DNA from: Gonapodya prolifera JEL478
Lineage: Eukaryota; Monoblepharomycota; Monoblepharidomycetes; Monoblepharidales; Gonapodyaceae
DNA length: 64,000 bases
Assembly (NCBI GenBank): GCA_001574975.1
Contig: KQ965740.1
Coordinates: forward strand, 145,969-209,968
Direction of reading: 5' to 3'
A model generated the notes under the pieces. The model was not told the origin of the DNA. It saw only the letters and a list, made by a program, of their open reading frames with translations, and did not search any database. Positions 38,830 to 51,325 of the stretch are shown one piece after another; position 1 is the stretch's first letter; each line of letters starts with the position of its first letter. The position numbers and the translations under genes are program-made.

Positions 38830-41800
38830 AATCGACCCAAATTCAGTTTAAATTCATGCCACTGACCTTATCCTGCGCGTCGAGTCGACGGTTGTTTGGA
38901 GCGGTACGGGACGTTTGCAGTTTTTAACGTTTGGTGGGTCAACGGGCCGACACAGATGGGCGGGCGAGTGTCAAAAATGCTGATAAAAATGCCACGCGTA
39001 TGTGGCAAGTGTGGAGGATGCGGCAGACGTGTCGGATGGGTGGCAAGAGCGCGGCGAATGGGACCCGTTGTAGCGGCGCCGGTGGAAGAACGGCACGGAG
39101 AGCGCCATGATTCCGGCAGCGAGTGCGGTGGGTAGAGAGAATGTGTCGGGTGGGCCGGGAAAGGCGCGGCGGATGGGTGTGTAGGGCGCGGGAGTGAGTC
39201 AAGCTTCGACTGGAAGGCGACACGAGGAGCTCCGTCCATGTTTGGCAGGCATTCGGCCGCAAAAACGGCGCGCTTGCATCGAGCTATGGTGCGACGTATC
39301 ATTGCTGTTGCAGTCACTTGGGCGAATTGGTTGCAAGGCAGCCGGTAATGGAGTGAAGACGGGGGGGTGTCTAGTCCGGGGTGCCAGCGTGTCGCTTTAA
39401 TTGTGTGCACGGGGCACACAGCGACTCCCGTGCTTGTCATTCAGCGTCCAGACGACTTGTAAACGGTCAGGTGTTGTGTAGGAGTGTAGATTAAAAGTCG
39501 GGTTTTGGTCGAGTTTAAATCCAGGCCGCAGTTGGCGCCGCGCGGGTGGATCCGATGTGCGATCGCCTAGCCCGTGAGTGTTCGCGAGTGGGGAGAGCCC
39601 GCACACACAGCATCGACCCCCCGGCGAGACCCTCCGCGCGCGCTGTCCACCACCCCGCCGCGTCCCGTCCCGCGCGCTCTCCATCCCGCGTATCTCCATC
39701 TCCGCACCCGCCGTGCGCACTCCCGCTGTGCCACTCCGTCGTCATCGTCATCGCGCAATCGTCCCCCGTCTCGCAGCGTGTGCGTCTCTCTGTCTATGGG
39801 CTGCGGCCACTTGTTCGGTCCGATCGGGCGCCTACTCACACGCAATCCGCGACTGTTTTCCACCGCAATCGCAACACCAGGCGATGCCATCTTCACTCGT
39901 TTACTTCTTTTGTTTTTGCCGTCTTCATCGCAGCGATTTGTCCCCGTTGGTTCATTATTTTTGACACTGCTATGGCCAGCACTTGGCATCGGCAGAAAAT
40001 GCAAGGGCGCTCAGCCCCCATATTACTTATTCACTTGTCCGACCAAAAGCTACTCGCAAAAAGACAAAAGTTCAATTTTGATGGTTGAATCTCCTCTTTG
40101 TTTTGTCGCGATGACGTGCAATCACGCGGGAGAGACAACTTGCCCGAGCCCAAACCCACCACTTTTCAACCTTCATCAACCTCTCGCAGTCCCACGCTTA
40201 CACTCGAAAAAACACACCCATCACCCACGCTCTTGCACCTCCTCCTCCCTCCCCTCTCCCGACTCTCTCCCTCCTCTCCTCCTCCCGTGTCACCACACCT
40301 CCCACCAACACAACCCCCACACGACACGCGTTCCCGCACTCCCGCACTCCCACGCTATGCTCTTCACCGGTCCCACAATCTGGACCCACACCCTCACGTC
40401 CCAATGCCTCTACCCGCCTTTAACCAAACCGACGCGCCAAACTCAGCCGCTCTCCCATCCCTCCCGGGACACCTAACGGCCTTCAAACCAAAGCTCATCT
40501 GGATCCAGCCCTTTTGATGGACAAAATCGGCCCAGCTCGACGTGCTGAGCTCGTCTTCTCGTCATGGGCCAAACTCCGTCGGACTTGATTCTACTTTCTA
40601 CACTCCCTGTTCCCACCACCTCGCGTCGCATTCAACATATATACATGCGTACTTTTGATACTCGTCCGATTCTGCTTCCTGCTTGGTCACGAGACTGTCG
40701 GGACTGCTCCATTCTCAAGAAACTCTCGCGTCGCTCCGTCATCACATAGAGGCCCAACAGGAACCAGGACGACACCGTGGACCCCACAGAGCTCGCTTCC
40801 TCCACTCAATTTCTACCACTGACAATACGGGAGAGTTAAGTAGAAGGGACGGAACGTGAGATGGGGAAGTAACTCGACATGAAGCAATAGAACACGTGAG
40901 GATGGTGAGAAGTTCGGCTAGTATCATGGGAGAATAATTATCCATGCGTGGTGGGCGTAAAAGAGAGTAGTCGATAAGTCAAGATGAGGTAAAAGAGGGA
41001 ATACAGTTGAGTAGTAACAATTGATTACACTACTTTCGAAGAAATCAATCGAAGAATGGGACCCACCGAGGGCGTGACCCGGCGATCGCCCGTCGCAAGC
41101 CGCAAGCGGTCTTCGTCTCACTTCTTCCTGCGTGCTGATGCTAACGTCCGGTCTCCTTTTCCAGACATCCCTCCTACACGCTCGCTTTCCTGACTCTTCA
41201 AGGACCAGTGGGCCTCCCGCCCATCACCTACCCTCTTCAGACACTGCGATAAGAGGTTTGCACCGCGGCGCGCACGGAAGACGTGGCGCAAGGCGTGTGT
41301 CTCCGCCTTGGAGGTGGAGGCGGAGCACTTTGGTCTGAAGCGAAAGAGGGTGGAACTTCGCAACGGACACGTCTGCGGTGCAGCCTACGCTTTCGTGTCT
41401 AGCCTCGGGTCCGTGGGTACCCTTGGCCTGAGGGAATGCTTCTCGAAAGATCGGGAATGGCGAGTGGCGATGGGAAGGGCGCCCACATCGAGTTCCTCTC
41501 TCCCTCCCTCCCTCCTCCCACCGTCGAAAGACTTGGGTTTCACGCAAGCGAGGGGTTGTACGTATCTCCACGCGGGACTGAGCTTGAGGATGAAGGGTGA
41601 GTTCCAGTGCACCAAGTCAGTTTTCGACTCTCGATTGACAATGTGTTTTTTTCGATTCAGAACACTACATGATACAGTAGTGGCGTTTTATGCAAGAAGA
41701 AGACTGCCTTTTGGATGTGCCATATGAGACGTTACTGGAGTTTGAGTTCTATCTATCTGGATTTGCACTTCGTCTTCCCATGAACAGGCAATATTTTGTG

Positions 41801-42127
41801 GACGTCTTCCTCCTTTTTCCATTCAATCTATACCAGGATACACGCAATTCAAACGTTTGTATTCCGTTTTCAAAGTGTGCATATTCAAGTTCGCAAGCGC
41901 TTCTGATTGTTCCATGACCACATATTCAATCACCGAATTAATTCTCAGGAAACCCGGAGACGGAATGAGTTGGCACCCATACCAACAACGTACAAAATGC
42001 TGTATCCACATTTGTTCAGCATCCTTGCAAACACCTCCACCACGGCACGTTTACGCAGTTGAACAATGACAATCACCCTTGTATTTCGTAACGCCAGAAT
42101 CAAACAAAATGCACCCCGTATCTACCC
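38830..42127. other. Gene-poor, low-complexity stretch
   Basis: About 3.3 kb without a gene I can support. 38880-39400 is GC-rich with short repeated motifs. 39600-39780 and 40180-40460 are strongly pyrimidine-rich (C/T, many CCCAC and CTCC runs), giving long but compositionally biased open frames (for example 39574-40476). 40560-42060 is ordinary composition with only short scattered frames. It separates minus-strand genes on both sides. Part of it may be promoter or UTR for the OB-fold gene. Confidence 0.5.
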
Positions 42128-44278
42128 TCACGGCAACCCCATTCCCATCATGGACGTCGGGAACCCACTAAAAGAGCCCTGCCCGCCCCCCCCGCCAACG
42201 CCCTTCGCGCCAAACAGCCTCCGCACGCGCTCGGACCCGGCCACGTTGAACCGCTCCACGAGCGAGTTGACGTCGGCGGCGCCCTTGGTGAGTGCGGCGA
42301 GGTACGCGATTAGGAGCACGTCATTTTGGTCCTGCGAAGGAAAGGGGAGGGGGGTGGGGGGGGGACGAGTGTGAGGTGGTTCGCCCGGTGGCCCCAAAAC
42401 GCGTCGGCAAGCTCACTGTAAGGAACTCCTTGCGGAACTCTTGCCCGTCCACTGTCGGAAGGCGGTTGCACAGGCTCGAAATCTGGCGGAGGAGGTTGTG
42501 GTCGCGTGGGAGTGTGCCTGCGATTCACGAGGGACGTCAACGAAACGTTTTCTCGGGAGAGAGGGGGAAGGGTGATTGGGAACCTCACCATTCTGAACGT
42601 CCTGGACGTACTGGTAGAGCAGGCGAATGCGCGTCTGGAGCATTTTGATGGCGTTTCGTTGGGAGATGAGGTGTGCGATGACTGAACGTGTGAGGGGTGG
42701 AGGCGCCCGAGGGGGGGTTGGGGGGGTGGGGGGATCACATTGCGTGTGAGAAAAACTCCAACGCAGCAAACTCACGCCCAGACCCCTCAGACGCCTCGGC
42801 CGCAACCGCCTTTGCGACATGGTCGACAGCGATACGCTCAGCCTCGCCCGTCTCGACCCTGTACGTTGAGCGGACAAACATTGTCTGCGGGGCGCCGTTG
42901 ACGAGGTCCATGACGGACTCGTAGACGGTCAATGGGAGGTCGCGCGATGTTGCTGCGAGGTGGGGGTTGAGTTGCGCGAAGAGGGGGGATTCGTTGAAGG
43001 CGAGGAACTTTTGCGTGTCGGAGTGGGTAGATGGGTGAGAGGTTGGGTGCGTCGAGCAGGAACGAGATGCACGTAGGTTGGTGCAAGCGAGGCGGGAACG
43101 GTACGTTTTGGGGTTTTATAGTCGAGGCACGTCATGCCAGGACCCTAACTGGTGAAAGCTTGGAGACTCACTTGGTTGTGGACGTTGATGTCGGAGCGTG
43201 TCGGCCAGGCGCCGGTCGAGTACCAACCGAGGAAGTCGTAGTCCTTGAAGACTTGGCGGACTGTAAGAAGGGTCCGAGGTTAGGTCTAGACTGATGGTGT
43301 ACCCTTCGGTCTGCCAATCCTCCCTGTTAAGTCCCCGCCCGGATGAGATCTAGACAACGGTGTATCCTCTGAACTCCGTAAGCTTCCCAGTGACTTCCAT
43401 GTCTCTCCCTGACTAGCTCAAGTGTGACTATCCTGTCCTCTGAGTGAAGTCCATGTCCCTACTTGAGCTAGCTCTGGAGTGTCCACATCTATCCTGTCCA
43501 TCGAGTGAAGATCTCGTCCTCCCTTAAACTCGCTCCAGTGTGATTTGTGGTCATTTGTTTCTTCCGATCCTCCGGGCCACAATCTTCCCAGTGAAGTTCT
43601 TGTCCCCCAATGAACCAGATAGATAGCAAGAGAGTGGCCACATCTATCGTATCCTCCCGTTAAAGTCGATGTCCCCAGTGCGGTTCTTCGACACCGCTTT
43701 ACCAAACTGAGACTAGTCCCCGTTGAACGAGCCTGAGAGTGACCACATCTATCGTATCCTCCCATTAAAGTCGATGTCCCCAGAGCGGGTTTTCGACACC
43801 GCTATACCAAACTGAGACTGCCGTCGTCGCCTTATACTCACACTGCTCCTGCTTTGTGACAAAGTAGTTCTTGTCGATGGTGACAATGCCGTCGGGCGCA
43901 GCGACATGCGGCAGCTCGAACGAGTTGAAAACCTCAATCTCGCGACCGGATTGAATGCCTAAGAGCGCGCCGTACACTGTGCGAAGAAGGTGCAGGGTTG
44001 AATTGGCGAAATGGCCACTGGTGAATGCGAGGGAGGTGACGGTAGCGTACCGGTGACACTAGCGTCGTGGTTCTGCGCGCGTGTCCGCGTCCAGTGATCG
44101 GACATGTTCATGATGACGAGCGGGTGTCTGTTTTGGGTGGAAACAGTCGAGTGTGATAATGCAGCCCACAAAAGAATGAGAGTGGTGTGGAGTGGTGTGA
44201 GAGCGCATTTCAGTCGACGCACAGGGTGACATTGAGTCCCGAGTTGTTTGGCGCTTCAGACACGACGTCGCTCTGCAT
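42128..44278 (-). CDS. CSN6: COP9 signalosome subunit 6
   Basis: MPN- (non-catalytic) subunit of the COP9 signalosome, which removes Nedd8 from cullins. 328 residues, as expected (human 327). Exons are 44223-44278, 44051-44127, 43842-43976, 43172-43260, 42776-43007, 42589-42681, 42417-42517 and 42128-42331; total divisible by three. Diagnostic blocks: [88 protein letters not shown] and [20 protein letters not shown]. The JAMM metal site is absent, as usual for CSN6. Intron 3 is long (581 nt) and contains direct repeats. Several introns contain G runs. It diverges from KIN17 with 111 bp between starts. Confidence 0.95.
43440..43830 (-). repeat. Direct repeats within CSN6 intron 3
   Basis: Within intron 43261-43841, an ~85-bp block starting CATCTATCGTATCCTCCC, with GTTTACCAAACTGAGAC-like end, occurs at 43641 and again at 43746 (period 105) with only a few mismatches. 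A shorter, more diverged relative (CCACATCTATCCTGTCCATC) begins at about 43483. Shared short motifs GTGAAGT and CTGTCC recur from 43420 onward. Confidence 0.85.
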
Positions 44279-44389
44279 TCTGCTGCTGTCTCGGTTGCTG
44301 TGGTCGGGGTTTGGGCGGGCAGTTTGGTGGCGCAGCTTCTCCCTCAACCCGCACATTCCGTAACTCCCGTCTCTCGTGGAAGCGCGGCA

Positions 44390-46139
44390 ATGGGAAAAGA
44401 CGACTTTCTCACTCCAAAGGTATTTTCTGTCTCGCCGCGTGCCTGATGCCGCCTCGCTCACCCCTTCGTGTCCCCAACGTTGTCTTTCGAATCCAGGCTA
44501 TCGCCAACCGCATCAAGGCAAAGGGGCTCGGAAAGCTCAGATGGTACTGCCAAATGTGTGAGAAGCAGTGCAGAGATGAGAACGGGTTCAGGGTGAGTCC
44601 TCGCTCTGTGCAAAGGTCTGGCCTCACTTGGAAGCTTGGAAGTGTGGAACGGATGAGAGGGACGTTTGCACGTCGCTTGTGCGAACGGAAACAATTCAAC
44701 GACCAGTGTGCTGAACAGCAAGTGCTGCGTTGTGCCGTGGAGTGTCTATATTCATCGAGTCAGCCCAGAGACACGGGCGAAGCTCCGGCATAAGGATTTA
44801 GACACTCGCTTTCTTCTTTTATTGCTACTTTCAGCGAAGCCACGTTGTATGCCTCACTAACTCGCCTCTCTTCATCCCATCCGCTACGAACTAGTGTCAC
44901 TGCGCTTCGGAAGCCCACCAGCGCCAAATGCAGCTGTTCGCAGAGACGCCCGAGCGCTACCTAAACATGTACTCACAGGAGTTCATGGACGACTTCATCA
45001 AGCTCCTGTCGCGTCGCTTTGGCACGCGCCGCGTCGGCGCCAACCAGGTGTACCAGGAGTACATCCAGGACAAGCACCACCTGCACATGAACGCCACCCG
45101 GTGGAACACCCTGTCCGAGTTCGTCAAGTGGATGGGCCGCGAGGGCATTTGCGAGGTCGAGGAGTCGCCCAAGGGGTGGTTCATCAAGTGGATCGACCGC
45201 AGGCCAGAGACCCTGGCCCGGCAGGAAGCCGAGCGGGCCAAGGCGCGCGCGGACAAGACGGAGGAGGAGCGCGCGGCCAAGATGCTGGCGACGCAGATCG
45301 AGAAGGCCAAGGAGGCGCTGGAGAGTCTGGGAAAGCCGGACCAGGAAGCAACGGAGCTCGTCCGCGAGAGCGAGGAGACCACCATCAAGCTGGAGCTCAA
45401 GGCCGCACCGGCCTTCCTCGCCAAACCGGTCAAACTCGAGCCCAAGAAAATCAACGCACTTGCCGCCCTCGCCAAGAAACCAGCTGCCGCATCCGTCGCA
45501 GGAGAGTCCACGACCTCCTCCTCCACCTCGTCGGCGCCCAAGAAACTCTCAGCCCTCGAGGAAATCCTCCGCGCAGAAAAGTCAAAGCGCGAACGTGCCA
45601 TGGGGGGACCAAGTGGCGGTAGCGGCAATGGTGGCGCGTTTGGAAACGGAAACGGCCGCCCCCGTTTCTCGGACCCCCCCGCCGCACGCGGGTTCCCGCC
45701 CCGCTCGGCGGGAGACGTTAAGGTGGAGCGCGACTGGGATCGGCACGATGCGCGGGCGGGATGGGATGACGCCCGGGCGGAGCCGCGCGACGATAGGCGC
45801 AGGGAGTACAAGGACGAATGGGCGGACCGCGCCGAGCGTGACGACGGGGCCCAGCGGCGGGAACGGAAGCGCGGGCGGTCTGCATCCCGGTCTCGGTCGA
45901 GGTCGCGGTCGCGGTCTCCCCCGCGCAAGAAGCGGTCGGGAAGTGAGGACGACACCGAGCGTGAGCGGTGGGACCGACGCGGGGACGACGAGCGGCGCAA
46001 GGGGCGTGATTATATGGACGATGATCGCCAGGCGAGACGGGATAGGGATAGAGGCGCGCGGAGGAGTCCTGAGCGGATGGATAGGGAGCGGTCGCCTGTT
46101 GGGAGGAGTTCGGATGAAGAGAGGGGGAATCGGTGGTAA
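44390..46139 (+). CDS. KIN17 DNA/RNA-binding protein
   Basis: Nuclear zinc-finger protein linked to DNA replication, repair and splicing; 456 residues. Exons are 44390-44419, 44497-44592 and 44895-46139; total divisible by three. The start MGKDDFLTPKAIANRIKAKG and the CxxC...CHC...H zinc finger (LRWYCQMCEKQCRDENGFRC, then CHCASEAHQRQM) are diagnostic, followed by the winged-helix KIN17 domain (FMDDFIKLLSRRFGTRRVGA, NATRWNTLSEFVKWMGREGI). After residue ~200 comes a Lys/Glu/Ala helix. From residue ~330 the tail is Arg/Asp/Ser-rich, including an RSRSRSRSRS stretch. The C-terminal KOW domain of animal KIN17 is not recognisable. Exon 3 is markedly more GC-rich than neighbouring genes. Confidence 0.93.
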
Positions 46140-46315
46140 CCCGACCTGTATGAGAACGTAGCATCAATTGTTTTCCTTTTGGACGAATAATTTTTACGAG
46201 ACCAGTGATTGAATAAGATTGATAGTGACCACATACTTTTCTCCTTACTCGCCCAACGAAGGTTCACTTGGTTCAATGAATTCGCCGCCCTCTTCTGCAC
46301 GCGATTTCCATCACA

Positions 46316-47344
46316 ATGGACTCGCTTTCGTCCGCCGAACTCGAATCCACACATGTGCACTCCGTATACGAAGCGATCGCACCCCATTTTAGTGATACGC
46401 GGTACAAAGTCGGTCTTCCGTGTCGTTGAAATGAACCAAGGTTCTAGAAATCTGACCTGGGTTTTCTCCTCCCTCCTCCTTCAGCCATGGCCCGTCGTGG
46501 AGCGCTTTCTCAACTCTCAGCCTGACGGATCCATCGGTGCCGATGTGGGGTGCGGGAACGGCAAGTACTTGGGCGTGAACAAGAAGCTCTTCATCGCCGG
46601 ATCGGACAGGTGCGTCGACCATCGCGTGTGCCCAGAGTGTCGTGACCGGACAGGTGGCACTTTAGGAGCTTTAATTTGAGCAAGATCGCGCACGAGAGAG
46701 GGTTCGAGTGCCTCGTGTGTGATAACCTCAAGCTGCCGTATCGTGATGACAGCTTTGTGAGTGGTCCCCGTGTTCCTTACATGGCGGTACTCTCTGTGAC
46801 TCGTGTGATGTTCAGGACTTTGTTTTATCAATAGCCGTGATTCATCACATGGCATCGGAGGAGCGACGTGTGTTGGCGCTCAAGGTATAGGGAGCTTTCA
46901 ATCTGTCAGCCTGGTGCTTGCCTGCAACATGCACGTTTCTTCAGGAGCTCGTGAGAATTCTCAAACCTGGGGGCCGAATGCTTGTGTTCGTGTGGGCCAT
47001 GGAACAGCATGTACGTTGAGCAGCTCGCCGTAACCATTACTTAGATTTCGCTAACTCTTGAGTAGGGTCGTCGGAGATTCGACCAGCAAGATGTTTTTGT
47101 GACATGGAATCTACCAAAAGACCGCTACCGTCATCCCCCAGAAAAGGACAAGCCCGAAAGCGAAACAGTACAAACGACAACCAACAATACCCGAAGCTGC
47201 CATGTTGTGTACGACCGCTTCTATCACTTGTTCCTGCAGGGAGAATTGGACAGGATTATAGAGTTGGCAGGTGGAGTGGACATAGAAGAGACAGGATATG
47301 ATAGGGACAACTGGTTTGTAATATCAAAAAAGAGATACACCTGA
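46316..47344 (+). CDS. Trm9/ALKBH8-type tRNA methyltransferase
   Basis: SAM-dependent methyltransferase for wobble-uridine side chains (mcm5U) in tRNA; 240 residues. Exons are 46316-46408, 46485-46609, 46666-46756, 46816-46884, 46945-47010 and 47066-47344; total divisible by three. Motif I is [12 protein letters not shown]. The post-I acidic loop is carried by [17 protein letters not shown], then [18 protein letters not shown] and [21 protein letters not shown], all typical of Trm9. The C-terminus ([20 protein letters not shown]) matches the Trm9 end. It normally works with a small Trm112 partner. Intron donors are weak in places (GTCGGT, GTATAG) but phases agree. Confidence 0.93.
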
Positions 47345-48132
47345 TTCCACGATATTCTATGAGTCTGATATTGACCACCTGAGTGTGTGAGGCCAAGATA
47401 GACCAGAACCTTCATCTCTTCAATTCCGTTCCGGTGAGTAAAGGCCATTCATTACTCTTCGCATTGCAATAGGGTCAAATGCCCATTTATCAAGGCAACC
47501 GACTATTCAAAATGCGTTCCTGCACGTGGAGTGAAGTAACAATTGTTCTTGTCACGAAGTGCTCCGAGAAACTTCCAGGTCTCCACGAAGATTGGATTCT
47601 GAAAGCATTCAACGCGGATTCACTGAGAGCCAAACGAAATCAGACGTCTTCTTTCAGGGCTCAGACATCAGATTGTAGGTCGTGGCCCGGAAAGACGAGC
47701 GTGGTTTCGCGAAAAGGCGATTGTCCGTCGAACCCCGATGCCATCAAGCAGATATACCACCAAATGGCGGTATTAATGGAGTGTCGAAGAGCACGATGTA
47801 TGCACACTTCAGTTGGGAACGACTGGGCGGTTTGCCAGTCGTTCCAGGCAAACGGTGCAACAAAAGGAAAGGATTGCAGCAGAGCTTGAACACGAGGTCA
47901 TCGAGGATTGCAGCTTCCACGTCGCTCCCGAGTTCGAGCTTCGTGCATTCCATCTGATTGATGTGAAAACAAAAAACTTCAGCTTAGTAAATAAAATGTA
48001 GTTACAAAAAGTGTGGCTAAAATCAAAAATCCTAAGGCAAGACAATCCTCGTATCCCAACTCGTTTTCCACCCTATTTTCTCAGGAAACCTCCTCGCCGT
48101 CTTTTAAGCGAGGTTCTCAAACTCTCTCACAG
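47345..48132 (+). other. Intergenic, with one possible coding fragment
   Basis: About 0.8 kb between the Trm9 stop and the next gene. A plus-strand frame ending at 48001 reads LEHEVIEDCSFHVAPEFELR and then LIDVKTKNFSLVNKM before a stop; its amino-acid composition looks protein-like, and it may be the last exon of a small gene starting near 47480. I could not build a consistent start or splice model. Confidence 0.25.
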
Positions 48133-49572
48133 ATGCTCGTGGATGGTAACACGGATCCGGACGAGTTGTCGGGGAACTTTCCTTTGCTTTACGAAGGTGT
48201 GTGGAGAGAGCTCTCTTTATCTTTGATCTCAATCGAGCTTTAATTTTTACCTTCGTGCTGCGCTCTATTCACTTTTCTTTCATTCTCTGGGGTTGTGGGA
48301 CGTCAACGTCATAATCCACCAACACCTTTGCGGGTCCATCACACTCTGCATCAACCCTTTTTTTTTGCCTTCGTGTGCCTTGATGATCGTTTCTCCAGCT
48401 CCTGGTAGTGCTGATGCATTAGTCGGACTCGGAGACCCATCACTGAACATTCCGACAACCAACTCTTCCAACTTCCAGCAGCATGGGTGGTCATTCTCTT
48501 CTGGCAATTATGGAGGTGGAGATTAAATTTTGGTTTTACCGTCGTATCTCGTGAAACTTGGTTCCCGTTTTAGGATTACCACTTGAAATTTCGAGTCACC
48601 TTCCCATACCGACGGAGCCTGTCGTCTTTTTAAACGACGCTACAACCTGGAGGGCACTTCATGCACTAACAAATGAAATGAAAGTTGGGAAGCATCCACG
48701 GTACGTGCTCCCGAAACTCAGAGAGATGATATCAAGTGACTCTATAAAACCCCTTTCATCACTCTCCAGCCGCATTTCACCGACACTCCGTTTTACTCCT
48801 GCAAATCTTCTTCCTGATCGTTTCTACTCTCTCGCCGTTGACATACAGCTTGCGGACGCAAATGAGGTGGCATTCTGCACCGCTTTCGGGAGCGGACAAT
48901 GGATGACCCAGTCACAAGCGACAGAAGCGGGGGTCCCGTGGATTGGCACGGGATGCAGTGGACTCTGGACGAAAGAACTCAACAAGAAAGCATATTTGCA
49001 CCCGGATGGTTCTAAACTTGGGGCTGCATGGATGGTAAGATTCGAATACTGGACGGGAACACCGAGAATACTAACCACATCTTCTCTTTATTCAAAGACT
49101 GGCAGTATATTGTTTTCGGATCTGGGAGTTGTGGACGCCTCAATAAGACAAGATCCAGATGGTTCAGATGACGTTGAATCAGTCTTCGCACTTTCGCCAG
49201 GCTTTCGATACTTGCCCCGAGTGCATCTTATTGAGTTTACCAATGATGGCGGCAAGATCATTCGAACATGTGTTTTGTGAGTGCACGGTATGTGCTTCAT
49301 CAGCGTGGCAGCTAACATACACATGCCACGATGAAAGTGCCGAAACGACATTCGTCGCGGTCAGTCGATACTGCAATACTTCAATCAAAAAGGCGAAACA
49401 AGAGCTGAAAGCTGATTTGGCCTTCCGCGATTCTCCAAAGAGGCGCGCGGACGGAGCAGATGGCAAAGACGACAAAAAAAGGCGAAGGAGCGAAAAGAGC
49501 GTCGATGGAACCGAGCTCACGAAGCTGAGGGAAGAGAATGCAAGACTAAAGGAACTTTTGATTCATAAATGA
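48133..49572 (+). CDS. Unrecognised protein with basic/leucine-heptad C-terminus
   Basis: 372 residues. Exons are 48133-48196, 48399-48515, 48574-49276 and 49338-49572; total divisible by three. Residues ~60-300 form a single globular-looking domain rich in beta-type sequence (PDRFYSLAVDIQLADANEV, FGSGQWMTQSQATEAGVPWI, LGAAWMVRFEYWTGTPR, FRYLPRVHLIEFTNDGGKI). The tail is a strongly basic patch (KRR, KKRRR) followed by a short leucine heptad (LTKLREENARLKELL). A DNA-binding or nuclear role is suggested by the tail only. I do not recognise the main domain. Its stop is 49 bp from the stop of the convergent Rap1 gene. Confidence 0.7.
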
Positions 49573-49621
49573 GCTTCTCGTGACTCAATGCGTCGTGATC
49601 TTTACATCTCTAATAAACAGT

Positions 49622-50434
<813 letters not shown>

Positions 50435-51325
50435 TAGAAGCTAGTTGGTCCAAAGTGCAATAATAGAGCCTGTAGGCGAAGTAAGAGAATGTTTGGGAGT
50501 ACATGGGTACCGAATCAAAGCAGCATGAAGTGATGCAGTTAGAGTTGTTTGTTCCCATTGAATAAGCGGGGTTGGGGAGTGATGTTGGGATATGATCCAG
50601 GAGCAGCGTTGGGTTTGTGGATGAGCGATTTGGCGGATGATCCAACGGCGAAGGAGGCCAGGAAGGAGAACGTAAGCCCCGATTCATGATGATCAAGCTC
50701 GCTCGGCTCTCTCTGGAGCAGCGCCTCACCTCCAGAAGCTGGAATGTGTGATGCGAGGTCTGCGAATGTGATGTGCCAGGGGAAACCTGCTCACCCGTGG
50801 TCGATCATCATCATCCTCACAAATAGGGAATGAAGAAATCTTTTCAAATGATTCGACAAATTATGATGCTGCTGAAAGAAGAAAAATTTGGCTCGCACCT
50901 TATGTGGGCGCCAAGTTGTTGCGCGACAGTCCATACACCGGGGTTCCATATTTGCAATAGAAATAATGCGTTCCAACAATATAAGCATTTCGCTCGCTTG
51001 TCTCATGGGTTTTCAGGTGGGACGATGGGACATGTCCTCAAACGGGAAAGTGGCGATTTCGCACCACAGTCAACCTTTCGTTCCCGAATCTGCCAGCCAT
51101 CCAGCGTCGAAGGCGGGGGACCTTTGCACCTTTTGGACGTCCAAAACTCCTTCGCCAACCTCTGTATCGCACGTGATTCACGTTCGAAGGACAAGCGAAG
51201 CTGTTCCGCCCAGCACAGCGCGAGGGACGAACCAGAAGGAGCCTTTCAAGTAAAAACGGTCTCTCGGACAACTCCGAACCATCTCATGCCTAAAACCCTC
51301 TCTTGGACCTCGAGTTCCCGATGAA
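50435..51325. other. Intergenic region between divergent genes
   Basis: About 0.9 kb between the Rap1 (minus) and cyclase (plus) starts. Several overlapping open frames exist at 50830-51324, but they lie in different frames and none joins in phase to the cyclase through the canonical acceptor at 51345. A longer N-terminus or a 5' UTR intron cannot be excluded. Confidence 0.45.

Noticed and set aside
39574-40476. 300-residue open frame on the plus strand
   Set aside because: Lies in C/T-rich low-complexity DNA; Pro/His/Ser/Thr composition follows from base bias in several frames at once.
44957-46000. 347-residue open frame on the minus strand
   Set aside because: Exactly antisense to the KIN17 GC-rich exon; Ser/Arg-rich composition is the mirror of the RS/RD tail.
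50830-51324. Possible upstream exon(s) of the cyclase fusion
   Set aside because: None of the three frames joins the acceptor at 51345 in phase without a stop; the ATG at 51326 gives a complete model.
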